Assembly: GCA_032622095.1 (NCBI GenBank)
Contig: CP136064.1
Location: 179,030,011-179,094,010, forward strand
Source: Siphonodentalium dalli
Lineage: Eukaryota; Mollusca; Scaphopoda; Gadilida; Siphonodentaliidae
DNA: 64,000 bases
Direction of reading: 5' to 3'
Below are positions 57,549 to 64,000 of the stretch, piece after piece. Numbering within the stretch: the first letter of the stretch is position 1; every line of letters begins with the position of its first letter. The position numbers and the translations under genes were made by a program. Under the pieces are notes generated by a model that worked only from the letters and a program-made list of their open reading frames with translations, did no database searches and was not told the origin of the DNA.

Positions 57549-57931
57549 CCCTTTACCCAACAAACCGGCCAAAACCGGCCAAATAAAGCTTCAACAGCCT
57601 AAAATATCTTCGGTCTGTCTCAATAAAACCATACAAATATGGATATCATTGGAACCGGCTCATTGACCACATTGTGATGGTTACAGTTATGCCCTGTGCC
57701 AATGCATTCTCTTATATATGCGAGTCGACCATAGGTCGCCTCGCATATATAAGAGAATGCATTGGCCTAAAAAAAAATCTGTTTTTACCATTTTTTCTTA
57801 CATTCTTTAACAATTTTATAATTTTTAATGTGTTAAGCCAATGCATTCTCTTATATATGCGAGGCGACCTATGGTCGACTCGCATATATAAGAGAATGCA
57901 TTGGCACAGGGCCGTTCTGTTGGGTAAAGGG
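57549..57931. mobile_element. TTAA-flanked hairpin MITE (family B2), copy 3, intact
   Basis: TTAA flanks (57545-57548, 57932-57935). Perfect 14-bp inverted ends CCCTTTACCCAACA / TGTTGGGTAAAGGG. Two near-perfect 70-bp palindromes (CCAATGCATTCTCTTATATA core, the centres being opposite versions of CGACCATAGGTCG). piggyBac-like termini. Confidence 0.8.
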
Positions 57932-57994
57932 TTAATGAAGTCAGTGATGAGTTTATTCTGTCTACAAAGCTCTATTAATTGCTTGAGTCTATAA

Positions 57995-58560
57995 ATTCTG
58001 AACTGAGATTGCCTTGGTAATGGAGTTTAATTTATTATGTGCAACATTGCAAGAGAAAATTTTATGGGTGATATTTTTGCTTGGGGGGGAAAGGTTGTTA
58101 TATGATTTGATGATGATTTGTGAAAGTGAAATGTTGAGGCCGGTATGACTTCAGTAACTCAAATTTTGAAAACAATTTAATACATAGCAACCATGTTATG
58201 CAACTTATGTCTATGTTGCCTATGTCTTCTTTCAAATGTCATATCATATGATAACCATTACGTGTTTAAAAACACTCCGATGTATAACATTTGATGCTAT
58301 GACATCTACGATGACGATGACCATTGTTATCGCAACCATTAGAGTTTTGAATTTTATTAAATCATTGAGTAAACTTAACCAAGATATTGGGGCACACAAC
58401 ATATTGCGCGCTACTTTTCAATTCCATTTGTGCTTTGGTGCGCAAGAGCAATTGTGCGCCTCAAAATCGAAGGACTGACGTCAACGGCAGGTACAAAAGC
58501 ATTTCAGCCTGTCACATAAACATTTTCCGGAGGTTTCAATCTGTCTGACCGTGAAAACCC
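57995..58560. other. intronic sequence, no gene seen
   Basis: The frame at 58236-58478 has no recognisable similarity. No repeat borders. Confidence 0.45.
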
Positions 58561-58565
58561 ATATA

Positions 58566-58743
58566 CAGTAATGCCCTAAATAATCGACTCCTTAACCGCA
58601 GCAGAATTATGGGTAATTTTTCAGGATTTAGTCGGAAATATGGCTGTTGCCATGAATGGTAACAAGCCATATTTCTGACTAAATCCTGAAAATTACCCAT
58701 AATTCTGCCGTGGTTAAGGAGTCGATTATTTAGGGCATTACTG
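58566..58743. mobile_element. TA-hairpin MITE (M), copy 19, next to exon 2
   Basis: TA-flanked, 178 bp, with a shortened centre. It ends 55 nt before the first base of CTNNAL1 exon 2, so the hairpin abuts the branch-point/polypyrimidine region. Confidence 0.87.
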
Positions 58744-58798
58744 TATTTCAAGGCTTGGAATTGACACCACAAATTGACCAGCTATATTCTTTCTTCAG

Positions 58799-58988
58799 AT
58801 TACCACACTCGTCAACCACAAAGAGAAAACAAAGGTGTCAGACAGATCACTAAAGGCTCTGGTCAGGGTTGGCCAGGCTGTTAATTATGCGGTGGAGAGA
58901 TTTGTTTCCGTTGGAGATGCCATTGCTAGGGAAAATGTGGACATCAGTGTCGAAATGTGCGATGCCTGCAGAGAAGCTCGACATGCAG
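58799..58988 (+). CDS. CTNNAL1: alpha-catulin, coding exon 2
   Basis: Preceded by the acceptor TTCTTTCTTCAG and ending at the donor GCAG|GTGGGT, this 190-nt exon encodes 63 residues plus one base (phase 1, first base of a glycine codon). It starts ITTLVNHKEKTK and contains RVGQAVNYAVERFVSVGDAI, then ends EARHA. Vertebrate alpha-catulin has the same order at the same place: ITTLINHK, then RVGQAVNLAVGRFVKVGEAI, then EAKQAG. This is the start of the vinculin/alpha-catenin N-terminal helical bundle. Joined to exon 1 it gives 94 residues of continuous N-terminus. Exon 3 (expected to begin with the rest of the glycine codon) was not found before 64000. Confidence 0.95.
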
Positions 58989-60864
58989 GTGGGTACTAGT
59001 CTAATCTGTAAGAGTAAGTTAACCTCTTCGCTGCTATGACGCCCCTAACTATTACGGACATAAAAGTGCATGTCGTGTGCTTCAGCACACTAGCAGTAGG
59101 CCATTATTCTAGTGTTGAAACGATTAGTGGTTTTGAGGAATCGACTAGTCGCCAGAGGGAATCGACTACTAGTCGACTAGTCGGACCCCTTCCGAAACTT
59201 ACCGTTTTGTGCTCATATACGTATATAATTTGCCGTTTGTTTTGAGTACCAGTAACCAACTTTGCATTTTCGAACACAAAGCAAGACGTGATTTAACACT
59301 ATTTGCCGTGATTATTTGGCTTAATATCACTGAAGGTTAATAGGTTATTAATTTGTCCCAGGTATATGATGTTTTATGACAATCAAATTACCATCCAGTT
59401 GATGTATGTATCTAAACGGTGATGACAAACACCTGATCGATCGCGGAAACGCTACGGATTACGGAGTGGAAGCGCGTGCAACAATCAGAAACTGGTGCAT
59501 TATGTTTGTGTAAAAATGTTCCTTTAAAATTGATATGGTATGGTCTACCGGGCCGTAACGGTTCTTACATATATACAATCGAACATCGTTGTTTTTGAAC
59601 TTGCCCAGTGTGCTTGTCATCGATTGACTTCACAAACGGGCGTACATGAAGAAATGCAAGATATTTTGAGAAACGAACTTCATATCCGACAGAGTCAAAC
59701 AAAAGTTACAAAATAAATGTTATAACAGCTGTAGTGCGTACAAGCCTTTTATGCTCGTACATATATCGGACACGGAATATGGTAAAGTTCCCTGTATATA
59801 TAGAGTCCGCATATATTAAAAATTGGCCATGTATTGCGTACATAATGTTGTTCCTTGTATTAATTGCAAGGTCACGATATGACATAGCTTAATCACGGAC
59901 AGTCATTTTCCCGCCAAAACGCACGTGTTTTCACTGTTTGATTTGATCGCGTACATAATTGTCTCTCGTGCATGGTACATTGTAAATATATATACAATAT
60001 ATACAATTTTACTCGAGAGTCCCCGAATACACAATCGATCGTGTCAGTTTCAGAAATAAAATTGCGATGTCGTAAGTTCTATATTTAGCCCGATTCCAGG
60101 AATTTGCGTCATCCAGATTACGTTTCTGGAAACAGCTTTGTCACCGCCCAATTCCGCGAACGATTTAAGTTTGAGGTGCTAAAATACATTGTAATTTTTC
60201 ACAAACACAGCCCATAAACGACGTGGGATTTCCGAAGTGACTCGCCAGTTTAGTTCGAAATACGTGACGCTATTCGATGCATAGCATGGCCGACCGCGGG
60301 TTGGCTTTATATTTATATCTATAATACAATATATCTAGAACGTGCGATCGTATACGCTCACCCATGCGTCAGTTGATGCATGTGGTGGTTGTAAAAAATA
60401 TCACTCAATTTTACAAATAAACTTTAAAGGTATACTGACATAGTGCTTCAATAAACTATCATATATTGGACTTGTTATTAAACTTAAAACTTAATAATGT
60501 CACCTCGCAACTAACTTGATTGCAGTTGAGTCCTGCACACCTGCAAACACGTTGACCAGTTATCACTCAGATCAATTCCGTCACGCCGAAATAGACACGG
60601 TTGCGATAGGCGCTGATTCTTTGAAGTTGATTATCAAAGCCGGCCATCTCAACTTCAAAGAATAAGCCGCCGCGGCGGCGACAAATACATTGAGTTGAGG
60701 TCATTGGGTTTCGCGCTCGTGCATGACCACCAAGTACTGAAAGCAGTTATCGCATCAAAGGGATTCTTGTGATATTCCCTTTATATTTTTCCCCTGGGAA
60801 ATGGCAATAATGTTAACAGCCCAGCACAAGATGTCTCAACATCATTTAGCAGCAAAGAGGATAA

Positions 60865-61113
60865 CCCTTTTTATACTAAATAGATTATCCCACTCAGTTA
60901 TAAAATTATACTTTGAAATGGTCTATTATTCATCTGGAGGGGTTTTCTGGAAAAATGAGCAGACAACAGACAATACAAGTTCAGAAGGAGTCTTATTTAT
61001 TTGAGTGAAATGTTCAGATAATAAGTTCGACAAATTACCCTACCTTTCTTGAACTTATTATCTGGACTTATCCTATGGGAACTACTCATCAATGAGTATT
61101 TAAGATATAAAGG
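60865..61113. mobile_element. TTAA-type short element, degenerate
   Basis: CCCTTTTTATAC start after ATAA, and GAAATGGTCTATTATTCATC shared with 22811-23047. The right end is eroded. Confidence 0.45.
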
Positions 61114-61604
61114 TTTAGTCAGAAACAACATGACTGAAAAAAACAAACATATTTCATCAATTACGTTAATTTTTTATCTAATTTTTACAAGAAATTGTAT
61201 TATATCTTCTAAAAAAAAATTGACCTCCCTTTCCCAGGATGAATTATATGTCTGCTCAGTCTCATCTTATCAGGTTTAAGTCTATAACTCATAATGATTT
61301 CATTTCTGCATTGATGGGATTCCCTCTATCCATAATTTGAAACAGATATATCCAGAATATTCTTAGATTTTCCATTTGTAGACCAGCCCCACCTTTTCAT
61401 CATCGCTATTATGTTAGTGTAACATTGATTTGATTACAGTTCTGTCAATAGACAAATTAATGTCCTGTAGTTTTTAAAGTGTAACCCAGCAGGTTACTGA
61501 CTGGTACTTTTTAAACTTCACTTGAGTTCTCAGGTAACAGCAGGCCATGGAGAGGTAACATAAAAAACTGTTATCATTCTTATTACTCTTATCAGAAAAG
61601 TTAA

Positions 61605-61832
61605 CCCTATCTTGACTGGAGCTTCCTGAAATTTTGTGAAAACACTGTGCCAATGCATTCTCTTATATATGCGAGTCTCCAAGAGAATACATTGGCCTAA
61701 CAATATTTACTCTGACCTTGTAAGCCAGTACATTCTATTATATATGTGAGGCTCTGTATGAGAGACTTGCATATATAAGAGAATGCACTAGATCTTTACT
61801 GCTGCACCAGCTCAGCTCCCATCATGAAAGGG
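61605..61832. mobile_element. TTAA hairpin MITE (family B2), copy 4
   Basis: TTAA flanks (61601-61604, 61833-61836). Ends CCCTATCTTGACTGGAGC and GCTCCCATCATGAAAGGG. Two hairpin segments as in the other copies, the first with its second half deleted. Confidence 0.7.
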
Positions 61833-61889
61833 TTAAGCCTAAACATTAAATACTGTTATCATTCTTATTACTAATATTGGAAAACTTAT

Positions 61890-62121
61890 CCCTTCCTGAA
61901 TTTTGCAAAAACCCTGTGCCAATGCATTCTGTTATACATGTATATGCGAGTCTCCCATAACTCGCTTATATAAGAGAATACTTTGGCCTAACAATATTTA
62001 CTTTAACCTTGTAAGCCAGAGCATTCTAATATATATGCCTGACTCCCTATGGGAGACTCACATATATAAGAGAATGCAATATAGCTGGGACATATTTAAT
62101 GCTGCTCCCATCATGAAAGGG
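61890..62121. mobile_element. TTAA hairpin MITE (family B2), copy 5, tandem to copy 4
   Basis: Starts CCCTTCCTGAATTTTGC after TTAT and ends CCCATCATGAAAGGG|TTAA (62122-62125). The short sequence before it (CTGTTATCATTCTTATTACT) also precedes copy 4, so the pair arose by tandem duplication of element plus flank. Confidence 0.7.
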
Positions 62122-63599
62122 TTAAGCCTGGGGTTTCCCTGTGTTAGTCTGTCTGTCTTGAAGGAACCCAAAGCACTTGATGCGGGTAAATGTGCAAAAA
62201 TTATATAAGTCTATAAACATCACAACTAAGAAAAACATTTAAGAAATAAACCGCATTTCAATTAAGGTTATGAAGGTATAACCATAAAGTTTGAACATAA
62301 ATTCTATAATTCCACTCCAGTTATTTCTTATAATTTAATCGCCATTTCACAGGAGAAAGTTTGAAAGTTTAAGTATAAAAGAAGCGTAAAACTTCAAGAT
62401 TATTTCCGACGAAAAAGCCCGGACCATCCAAAGTTGAAATTGACACGTTTAAATCAAACATCCAATTCTCGTGGCATCATATATTCGTCCCTTTTGATTG
62501 GTTAGTGAACAGTTTGCATGCACTACAACTGGTCACCTCCACTGTAGCAACAGGTGCATGTTTCGGAAATGAAATCGCCTGACTATGGTGACATCAGTTG
62601 TTAGTTTCTGAGCAATTGTTAGCTTGATCGAGTCTTGTTGATTTCTCGAAGTACATAATACAAGTACTGATTGCAATTAGCAATAAAGTTAATGGCAGTC
62701 CTACCTGAAGGAATTTTGATGCAACACTGGAATTTCTGTTTATATTGCAGAAAATCTTGGAATAGTTTTCATGTACATTTCAGCCTTTCGGGCATGCGGT
62801 ATAGGCGTGGTCATATGACACAATGTGCTGCGTGTGCTACCATTTCTATATCAGAAGTAATAAAGAAATATAGGTTATCGAGAAATAACTTTAATAGATA
62901 AATGTGTGACAACCAATGGTTTTATAGTATTCTGTGGATTGACAGCTTATGATTAAGTTGTTAAGAAATATATCAACTTTGTTCTCAGATTCATTATTGA
63001 TATTTCTCCAATAACAAAATATCTTTGTTGAAATCATCGTTATGTAAACGAAACTGTGATTCTGAACTAATATTGCTAATCTTATAGTAAGTTCAATTAT
63101 TTTAGTCTGAATATGATTTTCAGAATATGTTTTAATGCTTGACCTTTTCAAATATTTACCGTCAACGTTTGATAAAAAATTGGTATCTTATAGTACTAAT
63201 TGGACTTGTATGTGTAATTCCACTTTAACATTAATGTTTACATAGCAATGGTTTTAACATGCAACATCTCATTACTTGAGAGTTATCAATAATGAAAATA
63301 AAAACGAAGTCAATCTATTTTTTCATGTATTTGTTGATAATAGTTATTTTACAGACTTCGCATGAACACTCTTTGAAGGCCTTGAGATCCTTTAACTCAT
63401 GTCAGTCAGGACAAGTTCCAGTTAATTATTCCTCCTCCACCACCCTAACAGCCCCTGCCTCCCCCCAGCCCCACATGCTCCCAAACCCAACATGCCCCTA
63501 ATGCAAAATAATTTTGGTGGATTCTGGAAATGAGAGTCAAATGGTTCTGCTCACAATTTATGTTCTAGAGATATTCTTGAATTGTTGAATTTTTGCTCA

Positions 63600-63975
63600 C
63601 ATATCATGAGATACTGGATGTCAACGAAATTTGGTGTAGTGGGTTGTTATCAGGAGATATATTAATTTCCCTCCGAAGATGGCAACAACCTTTTATCTGT
63701 CTGTAAAGATGTGTTTTAAGATTTTCTGTTTTTGGCTAGAAGTATCTTTCTTCGCTTATCTGTATATGCCACACCAGGCAGTATGTCATCCTGTAGTATC
63801 CACTGAATGACAGCCCAGCTCATGATACTTTCCTCTAATTGTCCCCCGACATTCCGTCGGAGGACAATAGTAATGACCCTCGTCCATCGATGCGTTCGTG
63901 CATCCGTGTGTCCGTCCATCCGGAACATTGTTCGAGTCCATCATTTTCAAGTAAATTTTTTTTAAACTTGGCACT
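63600..63975. repeat. pearl-like sequence near right edge
   Basis: Contains CATCAACGAAATTTGGTG-like monomer text, paired TTGTCCCCCGACATTCCGTC / GGAGGACAAT, and a (GTCC)-rich stretch (GTGTGTCCGTCCATCC) at about 63905-63920. Truncated by the window end or by divergence. Confidence 0.5.
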
Positions 63976-64000
63976 TATTTTAACCAGCATGGGAACCTGC

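Larger units (their letters stand above)
8680..58798 (+). other. CTNNAL1: CTNNAL1 intron 1 (50.1 kb)
   Basis: Bounded by GTAAGT at 8680 and by the acceptor TTCTTTCTTCAG ending at 58798. The interior is dominated by transposable elements listed separately. No further exon of this gene was recognised inside, and the flanking exons join in phase without one. Confidence 0.9.
58989..64000 (+). other. CTNNAL1: CTNNAL1 intron 2, 5' part (continues beyond window)
   Basis: Starts at the GTGGGT donor. About 59024-60860 is a repeat related to 40480-40815 (ends CCTCTTCGCTGCTATGAC / TAGCAGCAAAGAGG). It is split by a roughly 1.65 kb segment beginning GTGTTGAAACGATTAGTGG, hAT-like in its start, with GACTAGTCG repeats. 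About 62220-63600 holds no recognised feature. No further exon was identified. Confidence 0.7.

Noticed and set aside
25668-58772. Repeated small frames translating as GNFSGFSRKYGLLPF or NGNKPYFRLNPEKLPI
   Set aside because: These are translations of the two arms of the palindromic MITE, frequently broken, with no start or codon conservation.
62671-62901. 76-codon frame with CLYC and CAAC pairs, preceded by a TTTATATTGCAG acceptor-like site inside it
   Set aside because: Considered as CTNNAL1 exon 3, but the reading does not match the family and the phase-1 Gly continuation is absent; no evidence for a separate gene.
1-64000. tRNA, rRNA or tRNA-derived SINE
   Set aside because: No convincing A-box/B-box pair or cloverleaf was found; GTTCGAAT occurrences belong to pearl-like monomers.

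Overview
This is AT-rich metazoan nuclear DNA with split genes and very dense interspersed repeats. The many repeats built from a (GTCC)n/(ACGG)n microsatellite plus 160-180 bp tandem monomers resemble the 'pearl'/Helentron-associated elements known from bivalves. I therefore infer a lophotrochozoan, most likely a mollusc. Nothing in the window is prokaryotic, and most open reading frames are chance frames inside repeats.

Two host genes can be supported, arranged head to head. On the minus strand, exon 1 of a TIMM22-like gene (mitochondrial carrier translocase subunit Tim22) lies at 4221-4482; its later exons are not visible and would lie to the left of the window. On the plus strand, the alpha-catulin gene (CTNNAL1) starts at 8587. 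Its first coding exon (8587-8679, phase 0) ends at a consensus donor, and its second (58799-58988) begins after a good acceptor. The two join into a continuous N-terminal alpha-catulin reading frame. Intron 1 is therefore about 50.1 kb and makes up most of the window. Intron 2 runs off the right edge.

Region by region: 1-4.2 kb holds a promoter-like motif cluster, palindromes and a 2.6 kb TA-flanked element containing a pearl-like element, all in TIMM22 intron 1 as far as can be seen. The 4.5-8.6 kb intergenic stretch holds TTAA-flanked elements and a MULE-like cassette. At 9-12.5 kb are a 1.7 kb foldback element with an 8-bp target duplication and a 1.56 kb TA-flanked element carrying a second MULE-like cassette next to an apparently empty homologous site. 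The 13.5-17.9 kb stretch holds pearl-like repeats and a family with 6-bp target duplications. A LINE 3' fragment lies at about 20.4-21.2 kb. From 25.6 to 58.75 kb there are 19 copies of one palindromic TA-flanked MITE, plus hAT MITEs, TTAA-flanked elements and a nest of insertions at 34.6-38.2 kb. From 59 kb onward intron 2 holds mostly TTAA-type hairpin MITEs.

The main interest is (i) a 50 kb intron with a dense array of near-perfect inverted repeats, which if transcribed would give many long intramolecular dsRNA hairpins, one ending 55 nt before exon 2; and (ii) several transposon families whose termini, target duplications, nesting order and in one case an empty site can be read directly from the sequence.
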